DNA from: GCA-020352575 sp964600365
GTDB lineage: Bacteria; Actinomycetota; Acidimicrobiia; Spongiisociales; JAENVV01
Length of the DNA: 15,373 nt
Reading direction: 5' to 3'
NCBI GenBank assembly: GCA_964600365.1
Contig: CAZRJG010000053.1
Span: forward strand, 1-15,373
In this document: positions 7,345-14,485 of the stretch, one piece after another
Numbering within the stretch: position 1 is the stretch's first letter
Layout of the letters: each line of letters begins with the position of its first letter
Notes under the pieces: model-generated
Database searches by the model: none
Told to the model about the DNA's origin: nothing
What the model saw: only the letters and a program-made list of their open reading frames with translations
Translations under genes and position numbers: made by a program

Positions 7345-8705
7345 ACGCCAGTCGGATGCGGGTCGGCGCCGGCGGTGTGCGCCGGCACCTCACCTGCAGG
7401 ATCCAGGACGGGATCCCAGATGCGCCACGAGGCCCGCACCTCGTCGTCGCGGACGAACAGGGTCGGATCACCCTCCACGACGTCCCGGACCAGCGTTGCG
7501 TAGGCGTCGGTGAACGGGCCGTACTGGTCGGCGAAGTCGAACCCGAGCTTCTGGTCATGGACATCGACCCGCTCGCCCGGCACCTTCACGCTGAACCTGA
7601 GCCGGAAGCCCTCGTCGGGCTGGAGGCGGATGGAGAGCACGTTCCCGTGGCCGAGGCACTCGCCCTCGGCGTCGTGGAACAGGCACACGGGTGAGTGTCG
7701 GAAGAAGACGTCGATGCGGGTCTCCCGCTCGGGCATCCGCTTCCCTGATCGAAGAACGAACGGCACCCCCTCCCAACGCCACGAGGCGACCTGGATCTCG
7801 GCGCGGGCGTACGTCGGGGTGCGGGAGTCGTTGGCGACCCCGGCGAGGTCCTTGTACCCCTCGTACTGGGCGTACGACACGTCGTCGTGGTCGAGCGTGC
7901 GCACCGACGACAGCACCTTCACCTTCTCGGAGCGAATGGACTCCGGGGCGAAGTCGGGGGGAGGCTCCATTGCGACGAGGGCGAGGATCTGGGTGAGGTG
8001 GTTCTGGAGCATGTCGCGGACGACACCGGACCGGTCGTAGTACTCGGCCCGGCCGTCGACGCCCTTGGCTTCCGCCACCGTAATCTCGACCCTGCCGATG
8101 CGATCCCGATTCCACGCCGTTTCGAAGAGTGGGTTGGCGAAGCGGAACGTGAGGAGGTTCTGCACCGCCTCCTTGCCGAGGAAGTGGTCGATGCGATACA
8201 CCTGCTCCTCGGCGAAGCACCTGTGGACGACCTCGCCCAACTCGGCAGCCGTGCTCCCGTCCACTCCGAACGGTTTCTCGATCACGAGCCGCACCCATCC
8301 CCCGGACGAGTGGAGTCCGACGTCGCCCATGGCCGTGATGGTCGGGGCGAACGCAGCCGGTGGGAGCGCGAGGTAGAGCACTCGGTTCCCCGCAGTGGCC
8401 CCATCGGCCTCGAGGTCCCGGACCCGCGCGATGAGTCCTGCGAAGTCGTCTCCGTCCGCGCCGAGCGAGTGGTAGTGGCACTGGTCGATCCAGGAGGCGT
8501 CGGCGTACCCCTGCTCGGAGAGGCGGTCCGTTGCCCAGCGTCGGTACTCGGCATCGGTCGAGGGGCCGCGCCCAACGGCCAGGATCCGTGCCCTTGCGCC
8601 GCCCACCGTGATGACCTCGTGGAGGGCCGGGAGGAGCTTCCGGGCGGCGAGGTCCCCGGTGCCGCCGAAGATGATGAAGAGATGTGGATCGAGCGGGGCG
8701 GTCAC
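7341..8705 (-). CDS. zwf: Glucose-6-phosphate dehydrogenase, short form
   Basis: Oxidises glucose 6-phosphate to 6-phosphogluconolactone with reduction of NADP+ or NAD+, the first step of the oxidative pentose phosphate pathway, in the cytoplasm. The dinucleotide-binding motif FGGTGDLAARKLLPAL is at residues 13-28 (FGASGDLT in many homologues), EKPFG at 143-147, the substrate-binding signature RIDHFLGKE at 171-179 (Tyr is more usual than Phe) and the catalytic histidine in NHLTQ at H236. At 454 residues it is shorter than the common 480-510. The GTG start at 8705 overlaps the stop of the upstream gene as GTGA, and the protein begins MTAPLDPHLFIIFGG, which fits the family N-terminus; the frame stays open far upstream to 9671, but that part is antisense to the amine dehydrogenase and has no family similarity. 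No opcA, gnd or tal neighbours are seen. Confidence 0.94.
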   Translation of the reverse strand: MTAPLDPHLFIIFGGTGDLAARKLLPALHEVITVGGARARILAVGRGPSTDAEYRRWATDRLSEQGYADASWIDQCHYHSLGADGDDFAGLIARVRDLEADGATAGNRVLYLALPPAAFAPTITAMGDVGLHSSGGWVRLVIEKPFGVDGSTAAELGEVVHRCFAEEQVYRIDHFLGKEAVQNLLTFRFANPLFETAWNRDRIGRVEITVAEAKGVDGRAEYYDRSGVVRDMLQNHLTQILALVAMEPPPDFAPESIRSEKVKVLSSVRTLDHDDVSYAQYEGYKDLAGVANDSRTPTYARAEIQVASWRWEGVPFVLRSGKRMPERETRIDVFFRHSPVCLFHDAEGECLGHGNVLSIRLQPDEGFRLRFSVKVPGERVDVHDQKLGFDFADQYGPFTDAYATLVRDVVEGDPTLFVRDDEVRASWRIWDPVLDPAGEVPAHTAGADPHPTGV

Positions 8706-10738
8706 GTGGCGATGGTGGCAGGATCCCGTCGGAACAGGGCCGCCTCGTGGGGGCCGTCGAGTTCCTCGGCGAACCGGCGCCCGTCCCACACCGCGTGGGC
8801 GATCGTCCCAGGGGCGTCGGCGTCCCCGACGGTCCGCGCCGAGGTGAGGCCATGGTCCTCCCACGCCGCCCTCCGGGCGAACAGCTCGGTCGCGACCTCT
8901 TGCTGGGGCGTGCGGCTCGTCACGAGCACGAGTGCGTCGGCGGGGATCGTGGTGGAGTCCCCGGTGACGACGTCGTCGATCGTCACGAGCCCCTCGGTGG
9001 TGCCCGATACGACGCTGAAGGGATGCAGGCCGACTCCGCGCTCGCGGAGTCGACGGTGGACGCGACGCTGTTCCATGGTGTTGACCGTCCACGGGGAGAC
9101 CTCGGCCGCGGACATGATGAGGTCCACGGTGCACCCGAGGTCCACCAAGCGCTCGGCGAGGACACCGCCGAGGTAGAAGTGGTCGTCGTCGAAGAGGACC
9201 ACGTGGCCCGTGGGGGTCGTCCCGGCGAAGAGGTCGTCCGGGGTGAAGACGGGGATCGATCCGAGGTCCAGGGGTTGGCGGTGGTGGATGCCGATCCCAT
9301 CCCGGCGCCAGGTAGCGCCAGAGGCGACCGCGATGTGGTCGAACCGGTGGGAGAGCGCCTCGTCGGCGTCCATCTCGCTCTCGAGGTACCACTCGACGTT
9401 GGGGAGTCGGTCGATCTGCTCCACGCGATGGTCCACCACCCGGCGCCACGTGGCGAGGCCCGGGAGTCGGGACTCGAGGAGGGCCCGGCCTCCGAGGTGC
9501 CGGGAGCGGTCGACGAGCACCACTTCGCATCCCCGCTTGCCAGCGCTCATCGCCGCCTCCAGGCCGGCGGGGCCGGCGCCGATGACCAGCACCTTGGCCC
9601 GATGGGGCCGCAGCACCTCTGGGTGCCATCCGCGACGCCACTCCTCGCCCATTGTGGGGTTCTGGGTGCACCGGATCGGCGACATCGTCCAGTCACCCGA
9701 GACGCAGATGTTGCATCCGATGCATTCCCTGATCGCGGACTCGTCTTCCTCGGCGACCTTGCGGGGGAGGAATGGGTCGGCGATCGAGGGTCGGGCGGCG
9801 CCGACGAAGTCGAGGATGCCTTGGCGGACCATGCGGCGCATGGTGTCGGGCGAGGTGAACCGACCGACGCCGACGACCGGCTTCGTGGTGTGATCCTTGA
9901 GGCCGGCGACGTACTCCTCCTGGCCGCCCTCGGGGCCGAATCGCGAGGTCACCGAATCGTCGAACCACGCTCCGAGCATGAAGTCCCACACGTCCGGCAG
10001 TTCGCCGAGCAGGTCGAGGAGCTCCTCCATGTGCTCCCTCGTGGTGCCGCCCTCGCCGTACAGCTCGTCGACGGTGATCCGGCAGGCGACCGCAGCTGCG
10101 CCGTCAACCTCATCCAGCGTGTCCTCGAGGACCTCGCGCAGGAGCCGGGCCCGGTTTGCCAGCGAGCCCCCGTACCCGTCGGTGCGGTGGTTGTACCGGG
10201 GGGAGAGGAAGTGCTGGAGCGTGCTGAGTGAGTGCCCGGCGTAGACGTAGATGATGTCGTAGCCGGCCTCGAGTGCACGGCGCGTCGCCGTGCGATGCCA
10301 CGAACGGAGGTCTGCGATGTCGTCGAGGTCCATCCCCCGAGCCTGGATCGGGGCAACTCGCGTGAGCGCCTGGGGTGAGGGCCCCATCGGGGCGACGCGG
10401 GAGCGGAGGTTGGGTACGGCCATTCCGTTGTGGACGAGCTCGATTGCTGCGAGGGCGCCATGGGCATGGATGGCATCGGTGACGCGCCGGTGGCCGGGGA
10501 GGTCAGCGTCGTCCCAGATGCGGCCCTCCACGTAGGGGGTCGTCTCCGACGACGGGTGGATCTCCACCTCTTCGGTCGAGACCACCGCCCAGCCCCCCTC
10601 GGCCTTCATGCCGCGCATCGCGGCGAGCATCGAGGGATCGCGGTAGCCCATGCCGTTGCAGTGGGGGACCTGCCAGAAGCGATTGCGGGCCACGAGGGGG
10701 CCTATGCGGACTGGATCGAGGAGGAGGTCCGACGTCAT
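8702..10738 (-). CDS. Trimethylamine/histamine dehydrogenase-like iron-sulfur flavoprotein
   Basis: A 678-residue protein that aligns by eye along its whole length with trimethylamine dehydrogenase (TMADH). An N-terminal TIM barrel (about 1-335) carries QVPHC with C27, the site of the 6-S-cysteinyl-FMN link (C30 in TMADH), plus Y166, H169, R220 and D261 matching TMADH Y169, H172, R222 and D267. The 4Fe-4S ligands are C339, C342, C345 and C357. The C-terminal half has an ADP-binding fold (VIGAGPAGLEAA, about 385-396). Of the TMADH aromatic bowl only W258 remains; Y60 becomes E57 and W355 becomes D349. The second change matches histamine dehydrogenase, so the substrate is probably another amine than trimethylamine. 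Such enzymes pass electrons to ETF or another acceptor, none of which is encoded here. The start ATG lies six bases after a TANNNT box. The gene is coupled to zwf by GTGA. The family is sure; the substrate is open. Confidence 0.9.
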   Translation of the reverse strand: MTSDLLLDPVRIGPLVARNRFWQVPHCNGMGYRDPSMLAAMRGMKAEGGWAVVSTEEVEIHPSSETTPYVEGRIWDDADLPGHRRVTDAIHAHGALAAIELVHNGMAVPNLRSRVAPMGPSPQALTRVAPIQARGMDLDDIADLRSWHRTATRRALEAGYDIIYVYAGHSLSTLQHFLSPRYNHRTDGYGGSLANRARLLREVLEDTLDEVDGAAAVACRITVDELYGEGGTTREHMEELLDLLGELPDVWDFMLGAWFDDSVTSRFGPEGGQEEYVAGLKDHTTKPVVGVGRFTSPDTMRRMVRQGILDFVGAARPSIADPFLPRKVAEEDESAIRECIGCNICVSGDWTMSPIRCTQNPTMGEEWRRGWHPEVLRPHRAKVLVIGAGPAGLEAAMSAGKRGCEVVLVDRSRHLGGRALLESRLPGLATWRRVVDHRVEQIDRLPNVEWYLESEMDADEALSHRFDHIAVASGATWRRDGIGIHHRQPLDLGSIPVFTPDDLFAGTTPTGHVVLFDDDHFYLGGVLAERLVDLGCTVDLIMSAAEVSPWTVNTMEQRRVHRRLRERGVGLHPFSVVSGTTEGLVTIDDVVTGDSTTIPADALVLVTSRTPQQEVATELFARRAAWEDHGLTSARTVGDADAPGTIAHAVWDGRRFAEELDGPHEAALFRRDPATIAT

Positions 10739-10744
10739 CCCCCG

Positions 10745-10750
10745 ACGCTA
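10745..10750 (-). promoter_or_regulatory. TANNNT -10 box (TAGCGT) for the amine dehydrogenase
   Basis: On the minus strand TAGCGT is followed by six bases (CGGGGG) and the ATG at 10738. The G-rich hexamer touches the start codon directly, which is too close to act as a Shine-Dalgarno sequence, so a leaderless start is the simpler reading. The box lies in the 74-base divergent region shared with the histidine kinase gene. Confidence 0.5.
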
Positions 10751-10800
10751 CGCGGTGCGAGGGATCCGGTTGGTCGCCCCGGGGTCGGCGCCGCGGGCTC

Positions 10801-10806
10801 TATCCT
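10801..10806 (+). promoter_or_regulatory. TANNNT -10 box (TATCCT) for the histidine kinase
   Basis: TATCCT is followed by six bases (CGGCCG) and the GTG at 10813, with no Shine-Dalgarno sequence. It is the closest to consensus of the protein-coding -10 boxes here and supports the GTG as the real start. Confidence 0.6.
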
Positions 10807-10812
10807 CGGCCG

Positions 10813-12492
10813 GTGCCAGCACCACCTGCCCCCGGGGACCGGAGCCTGTTCGGGTTCGCCCCCGTGCCCATGTGGCACGAGGACCTCAGCGGGGCCGTCA
10901 CGGCGCTCGATGCGATCGGCGCCGCCTCGGAGGATGACATCCGTGCGGCGCTCGGGGACCCGGCCACGTTCGAGCGCGTGGTGGGTGGTGTTCGGATCCT
11001 CGACGTGAACGACCGCCTGCTCGCCACCCTCGGGGGGACGCGGGAGTTCCATGTGCGGGGCATCGATGAGCGGTTCGCGACCCCCGAGTGGGTCGCCGCA
11101 TTCGTTGATGCGCTCGTCGGCGTGTGGAGGGGCGACCACGCCGGTCGATCGGACATCGCGATCAGGAACATGGACGGGGATCGCCTCACCGGCATCCTCG
11201 AGTGGTTCGCACCGCCGGGACCGGCAGAGGTCCCCGACTGGTCGAACGTGGTGATCACCTTCACCGACACGACCGAACGCGATCAGCTCGCCCGGGTCGT
11301 CCGGATGGTGTCGGAGGCCGAGCGGGCCCTTGTCATGTCGGCCACCGAGGAGGAGATGCTGGCGGAGGTGTGCCGTGTGGCGGTGGAGGAGGGCGGCTAT
11401 GTGATGGCGTGGGCGGGGTTCGCCGAGGACGAGGCGCCCCATCGCATCGTCCCCGTCGCCGGGTCCGGGTATCGCGAGGTCTCGTTGGATGAGGTGGACG
11501 TCCGGTGGGATCACTCCGACCTCGGTGGTGGGCCGTCCGGTGAGGCGGTGCGCTCCGGCCGGCCCGTGGTGGTGGCCGACGTCGCATCCGATCCCTCGTT
11601 CGCGCCGTGGCGTGAGCGAGCCGGTGCCGTTGGGGTGGCCGCGACGGCGTCGTTCCCGCTCCTCGGGGAGGGCCTACGTGGTGTCCTCACCGTCCACTCG
11701 GGTCGCGTCGGGGGGTTCTCGTCGGCCGACGTGGAGTTGCTCTCCCGGTTCGCCGCGATCCTCTCCACGGGCATCGTCTCCCTCCGGCGCCAGGCCGTGA
11801 TCGAGGCGAGCCGTGCGGCCCTCGAGGGCATCGTCGAGGAGAAGGACCGGTTCCTCGCGACGGTTGCGCACGAGCTGCGGACGCCCCTCGCGTCGGTGCT
11901 CGGGTTCGCCGAGATGCTCGTAGGTGAGGGTTCGGTCCCCACCTCCGACGTGCGCGAGTTCGCGGGGCGCATCGCTGGATCGGCCGAGGAGTTGGCCGGT
12001 GTCGTGGAGGACATGCTCGTGGCCGCCCACGACGGGTCGGACGCGATCACGGTGGTTCCCGAGGCCGTCGACCTCGTCGGGGAGGTGACCTCGGTGCTCG
12101 ACCGTACGGGCGGCCGGCGGGCCACCGTGCGGGGGGAGGCAGGCGTCCACGCATTCGCCGATCCCCGACGAGTGCGCCAGGTGCTCCGCAACCTGCTCAG
12201 CAACGCGGAGCGGTACGGCGGAGCGCGGGTGGAGGTCCGGATCGGGGAGGATGAGCACGGTCCGTGGATCGTGGTCGCCGACGATGGGCCCCAACTCGAC
12301 GAGTCCATCGAGGAGCGGATGTTCGAGGCGTACGTGGGCACGGGCGGAGCGACCCCCGGGCCCATGGGGTTGGGGCTCTTCATCAGCCGCCGGTTGGCGA
12401 CGGCGATGGGAGGCGCCCTCGAGTTCGGGCGGCGCGACGACTGGAACTGCTTCCGGTTGTCGCTCCCCTCGATGACTCGTCCCGGTGCCTGA
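10813..12492 (+). CDS. Cytoplasmic PAS-GAF sensor histidine kinase, orphan
   Basis: A 559-residue sensor kinase with no membrane segment, so it should read a cytoplasmic or diffusible signal. The order is an N-terminal PAS domain (about 10-155; FAPVPMWHEDLSG and ILDVNDRLLATLG are typical of the PAS type with MW/IWEED), a GAF domain (about 165-325), a short helix, HisKA (about 342-405) with H353 in FLATVAHELRTPLAS as the phosphorylation site, and HATPase_c (about 420-550) with the N-box VLRNLLSNAERYG (N464), the D-x-G box around 490-492 and the G2 box GPMGLGLFISRRLA (516-529). All catalytic boxes are present, though the G1 box lacks its second glycine. The start is GTG 10813, six bases after TATCCT. 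No response regulator is found in the window, so its partner must be elsewhere. It is divergent from the amine dehydrogenase, which might be a target; that is a guess. Confidence 0.92.
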   Translation: MPAPPAPGDRSLFGFAPVPMWHEDLSGAVTALDAIGAASEDDIRAALGDPATFERVVGGVRILDVNDRLLATLGGTREFHVRGIDERFATPEWVAAFVDALVGVWRGDHAGRSDIAIRNMDGDRLTGILEWFAPPGPAEVPDWSNVVITFTDTTERDQLARVVRMVSEAERALVMSATEEEMLAEVCRVAVEEGGYVMAWAGFAEDEAPHRIVPVAGSGYREVSLDEVDVRWDHSDLGGGPSGEAVRSGRPVVVADVASDPSFAPWRERAGAVGVAATASFPLLGEGLRGVLTVHSGRVGGFSSADVELLSRFAAILSTGIVSLRRQAVIEASRAALEGIVEEKDRFLATVAHELRTPLASVLGFAEMLVGEGSVPTSDVREFAGRIAGSAEELAGVVEDMLVAAHDGSDAITVVPEAVDLVGEVTSVLDRTGGRRATVRGEAGVHAFADPRRVRQVLRNLLSNAERYGGARVEVRIGEDEHGPWIVVADDGPQLDESIEERMFEAYVGTGGATPGPMGLGLFISRRLATAMGGALEFGRRDDWNCFRLSLPSMTRPGA

Positions 12493-12680
12493 CTCGTGCT
12501 CGCTCCCCACGGGGGCGATGCGCATCACCCTGGCCGCGGCGCAGGGCTGGATCGATGGGGCGATGCCACCAATCGGGGGTGCGGCCGCCTCGCGGTGAAC
12601 GACGGCCGGTTCGTTCGTGGGCCGAGGGCCTGGGGTTCGTCGGGAAGGACGACGAGTCCCCCAAGCCCAACGGCCTGTGC

Positions 12681-12704
12681 CTCCCCGCACGCCTCTGCGG
12701 GGAG
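12681..12704. other. Perfect hairpin, 9-bp stem and 6-base loop
   Basis: CTCCCCGCA at 12681-12689 pairs with TGCGGGGAG at 12696-12704 around the loop CGCCTC. Neither side has a run of T, so it is not a standard intrinsic terminator. It could still stop transcription coming from either convergent gene, or be part of a structured RNA. Confidence 0.6.
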
Positions 12705-12803
12705 TGCGCGCGCAACGATGCAGTGACCCAAGGGGTGGAGTGGGCCCGCAGTCGGTCGGGGACCGTGGTGGGTGATCGCGGACGGGACGGGTGCCATCAG
12801 GGT

Positions 12804-12819
12804 CAGTCCTCTGGGACTG
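12804..12819. other. Small perfect hairpin, 6-bp stem and 4-base loop
   Basis: CAGTCC at 12804-12809 pairs with GGACTG at 12814-12819 around TCTG. The direct repeat GGGTGCC flanks it. There is no adjoining T-run. The role is unknown. Confidence 0.45.
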
Positions 12820-12856
12820 GGGGTGCCTGTGCTGTGGCGGTCCCAAGGGCTCGGAC

Positions 12857-12876
12857 CTTGTGATCGCGTTCACAAG
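12857..12876. promoter_or_regulatory. CRP/FNR-family type operator palindrome
   Basis: CTTGTGA and TCACAAG are perfect seven-base inverted arms separated by six bases, and they contain TGTGA-N6-TCACA, the consensus of CRP and of actinobacterial CRP-like regulators such as GlxR. On the minus strand a TANNNT box (TACACT, bases 12880-12875) overlaps its right arm, so a bound regulator could control leftward transcription. No protein gene begins near it on either strand. A chance palindrome is possible, but a perfect 14-base match to this consensus is rare. Confidence 0.55.
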
Positions 12877-12942
12877 TGTATCACGGTGTCGTTGACGGTG
12901 CCGGGTGTCCGTCGTGGCGGACGGTGGCTCGAGGCGTCGGCG

Positions 12943-13866
12943 TCAGGGGAGGGTACGGGCGACCCGGGCTGCGTCGGCGAGCGCGACCTGGCCCCCGGCC
13001 ACCCGCCGGGCGAGGTCGAGGACCTCGGCGTTCGAAGAGGCGAGCACGTCGGACGTGAGCAGGTCCCCCGCCGCTGAGGCGAGTTGCCGGACCGCGCGAC
13101 GATCCACGGCGTCGGCACGCGCCGCGTCGTCGAGCAGGGCACCGTGGGCGTCGACGGCGGATCGCAGCTCCGGGATCCCCGTCCCGTCGAGGGCGATCGT
13201 GGTGATGATCGGCTGCGTCCACTCCCGGTCGTTCCCGAGTGCGTGGTGAAGCGCGAGTGCCGCCTTCCCGGCGAGTGGCGAGTCGCCCTTGTTCACCACG
13301 AACACGTCGGCAATCTCGAGGATGCCGGCCTTGATCGCCTGGACCTCGTCGCCGAGTCCAGGGGCGGTGACGACGACAACGGTGTGGGCGAGGTGCATCA
13401 CCTCCGTCTCGGACTGGCCGGATCCCACGGTCTCGACGATGACGACGTCGAACCCCACTGCGTCGAGGAGGTCGACGACCTGTGCGGTGCTCCGCGAGAG
13501 CCCGCCGAGGTGACCGCGGGCGGCGAGCGACCGGACGAAGACGCCCTCGTCGAGTGCGTGCTCGACCATCCGAATGCGGTCCCCGAGGATGGAGCCCCCG
13601 GCGAGGGGGCTCGACGGATCGACGGCGACCACCGCCACGCGGCGGCCGTCGGCACGGAACGAGCGCACCAGGGCGCTCGTGAGCGTCGACTTCCCGCTCC
13701 CCGGTGCGCCGGTGACGCCGACGACGTGGGCCCTCCCGGCCCTGTCGGCGACCGCCCTGAGGATCTCCGTTGCCCCGGGGCCCGCGTCCTCGATGGCCGT
13801 GATGGCCCGCCCGAGGGCGCGACGATCCCCGTCGAGGGCCTGCTCGGCGAGGGAGGTGCCGTCCAT
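12943..13866 (-). CDS. meaB: MeaB/ArgK-type G3E GTPase, methylmalonyl-CoA mutase chaperone
   Basis: A 307-residue P-loop GTPase that protects and reloads adenosylcobalamin-dependent methylmalonyl-CoA mutase. Walker A GAPGSGKS is at residues 53-60, AVDPSSPLAGGSILGDRIRM at 81-100, ETVGSGQSE at 145-153 (Walker B/switch region; homologues usually read ETVGVGQSE) and the guanine-specificity motif NKGD at 192-195. The frame stays open to 13920, but ATG 13866 gives the family-typical N-terminus and lies four bases after the stop of the upstream gene; the longer form would overlap that gene and add a Ser-rich stretch. No Shine-Dalgarno sequence is seen, so translation is probably coupled. The mutase genes, often adjacent, are not in the window, so the partner mutase (methylmalonyl-CoA or a related acyl-CoA mutase) is not defined. 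Confidence 0.92.
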   Translation of the reverse strand: MDGTSLAEQALDGDRRALGRAITAIEDAGPGATEILRAVADRAGRAHVVGVTGAPGSGKSTLTSALVRSFRADGRRVAVVAVDPSSPLAGGSILGDRIRMVEHALDEGVFVRSLAARGHLGGLSRSTAQVVDLLDAVGFDVVIVETVGSGQSETEVMHLAHTVVVVTAPGLGDEVQAIKAGILEIADVFVVNKGDSPLAGKAALALHHALGNDREWTQPIITTIALDGTGIPELRSAVDAHGALLDDAARADAVDRRAVRQLASAAGDLLTSDVLASSNAEVLDLARRVAGGQVALADAARVARTLP

Positions 13867-13870
13867 GCCG

Positions 13871-14245
13871 TCAGCGGCGGCGTGAAGGCTTGAGGAACCG
13901 GTTGAGGACGAAGCTGACAAGGGCCATCACGATGGCGCCGAAGAACGATGCCCAGAAACCGCTCGAGGCGAAGCCGAGGTCGAGGACGGTCGGCCCCGCG
14001 AGCCAGGCAACGAACCAGAAGGTGAGTGCGTTCACCACGAGGGCGAAGAGCCCGAGCGTGAGGATGATGAGCGGGAGGGAGAAGAACTTCACCACCGGTC
14101 GGATGACTGCATTCACGCCTCCGAAGATGAGGGCGATGAGGACGAACTGCACCCACGTGCCGTCGAAGGCGAGTCCGTCGATGAGCCAGATCGTGACCCA
14201 GAGCGCAGCGGCGATCACGGCCACCTTGATGATGAACTTCTGCAT
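13871..14245 (-). CDS. Small four-helix membrane protein, phage holin superfamily IV / YvlD type
   Basis: A 124-residue, very hydrophobic protein with four membrane segments (about 5-24, 32-52, 55-83 and 95-116) and a basic end KPSRRR. The conserved GGVNAVIRPVVKFFSLPLIILTLG segment, with the NAxIRPxxxFxxLPL pattern, is the hallmark of the YvlD/'Mycobacterial 4 TMS phage holin' family (Pfam Phage_holin_4_2). Despite the name these are ordinary chromosomal genes in many bacteria, and no lysis role should be read from it. It has a clear Shine-Dalgarno sequence, unlike most genes here, and meaB follows after four bases. Confidence 0.9.
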   Translation of the reverse strand: MQKFIIKVAVIAAALWVTIWLIDGLAFDGTWVQFVLIALIFGGVNAVIRPVVKFFSLPLIILTLGLFALVVNALTFWFVAWLAGPTVLDLGFASSGFWASFFGAIVMALVSFVLNRFLKPSRRR

Positions 14246-14250
14246 CGGGA

Positions 14251-14256
14251 CCTCCT
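14251..14256 (-). promoter_or_regulatory. Shine-Dalgarno sequence of the holin-like gene
   Basis: On the minus strand AGGAGG (extended by T to AGGAGGT) lies five to six bases before the ATG at 14245. It is the only strong ribosome binding site found in the window and fixes this start. A possible -10 box TACGAT (bases 14272-14267) lies just upstream, which would give a leader of about 15 bases. Confidence 0.8.
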
Positions 14257-14318
14257 GTTGGGCTGCATCGTAGGGATGAGGACGGAATCAGGGCTTCCGG
14301 TATGCGGGATGCGACCCG

Positions 14319-14324
14319 TATACT
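14319..14324 (+). promoter_or_regulatory. -10 box (TATACT) of the tRNA-fMet gene
   Basis: TATACT ends 15 bases before the first tRNA base at 14340, so transcription would begin about 8 bases upstream of the mature end. The -35 region is weak (TTCCGG near 14295). Confidence 0.6.
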
Positions 14325-14339
14325 TCCCTCTCAACACGA

Positions 14340-14413
<74 letters not shown>

Positions 14414-14418
14414 CGAAG

Positions 14419-14450
14419 GAAACGGCGCCTACGGGCGCCGTTTCTTGTGT
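14419..14450 (+). terminator. Intrinsic terminator after tRNA-fMet
   Basis: GAAACGGCGCC (14419-14429) pairs perfectly with GGCGCCGTTTC (14434-14444) around TACG, which in RNA is a UACG tetraloop of the very stable UNCG class. A T-rich run TTTCTTGTGT follows. It begins six bases after the tRNA. Read from the other strand, it could also stop transcripts arriving from the lipoprotein gene. Confidence 0.9.
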
Positions 14451-14485
14451 CCGGGGGTCTTCGGAGTCTTGTTCCGGTATCTGCC

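Larger units (their letters stand above)
12493..12942. other. 450-base intergenic stretch between convergent genes, no convincing ORF
   Basis: The histidine kinase ends at 12492 and meaB, on the other strand, ends at 12943. Open frames cross this stretch in several phases, but they are Arg/Pro/Ala/Ser-rich, run antisense into the flanking genes and show no recognisable domain. It holds two perfect hairpins (12681-12704 and 12804-12819), a seven-base direct repeat GGGTGCC at 12789-12795 and 12821-12827 around the second hairpin, and a local AT-rich patch near 12857-12890 with a CRP-type palindrome. No U-tract terminator for either gene was seen. Confidence 0.6.

Noticed and set aside
8706..9671. 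An N-terminal extension of zwf to 9671
   Set aside because: It is antisense-frame Arg/Pro/Gly-rich sequence inside the amine dehydrogenase; the family N-terminus begins at the coupled GTG at 8705.
8684..10231. A 515-codon open frame on the plus strand across the amine dehydrogenase
   Set aside because: The minus strand matches TMADH along its whole length with all cofactor ligands, so this frame is a shadow.
11674..12873. A 399-codon minus-strand frame beginning with GTG inside the CRP-type palindrome
   Set aside because: It runs antisense through the kinase domain, is Arg/Pro-rich and lies only one base from the TACACT box, so neither its content nor its start is convincing.
13867..13920. 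An 18-residue N-terminal extension of meaB
   Set aside because: It lies inside the upstream membrane-protein gene and adds only a Ser/Ala-rich stretch; ATG 13866 suits the family and the coupling.
13871..14245. A prophage remnant, suggested by the holin family name
   Set aside because: The YvlD/holin IV family is widespread in chromosomes, and no other phage gene lies beside it; the MuF-like motif is 9 kb away in a gene of its own.
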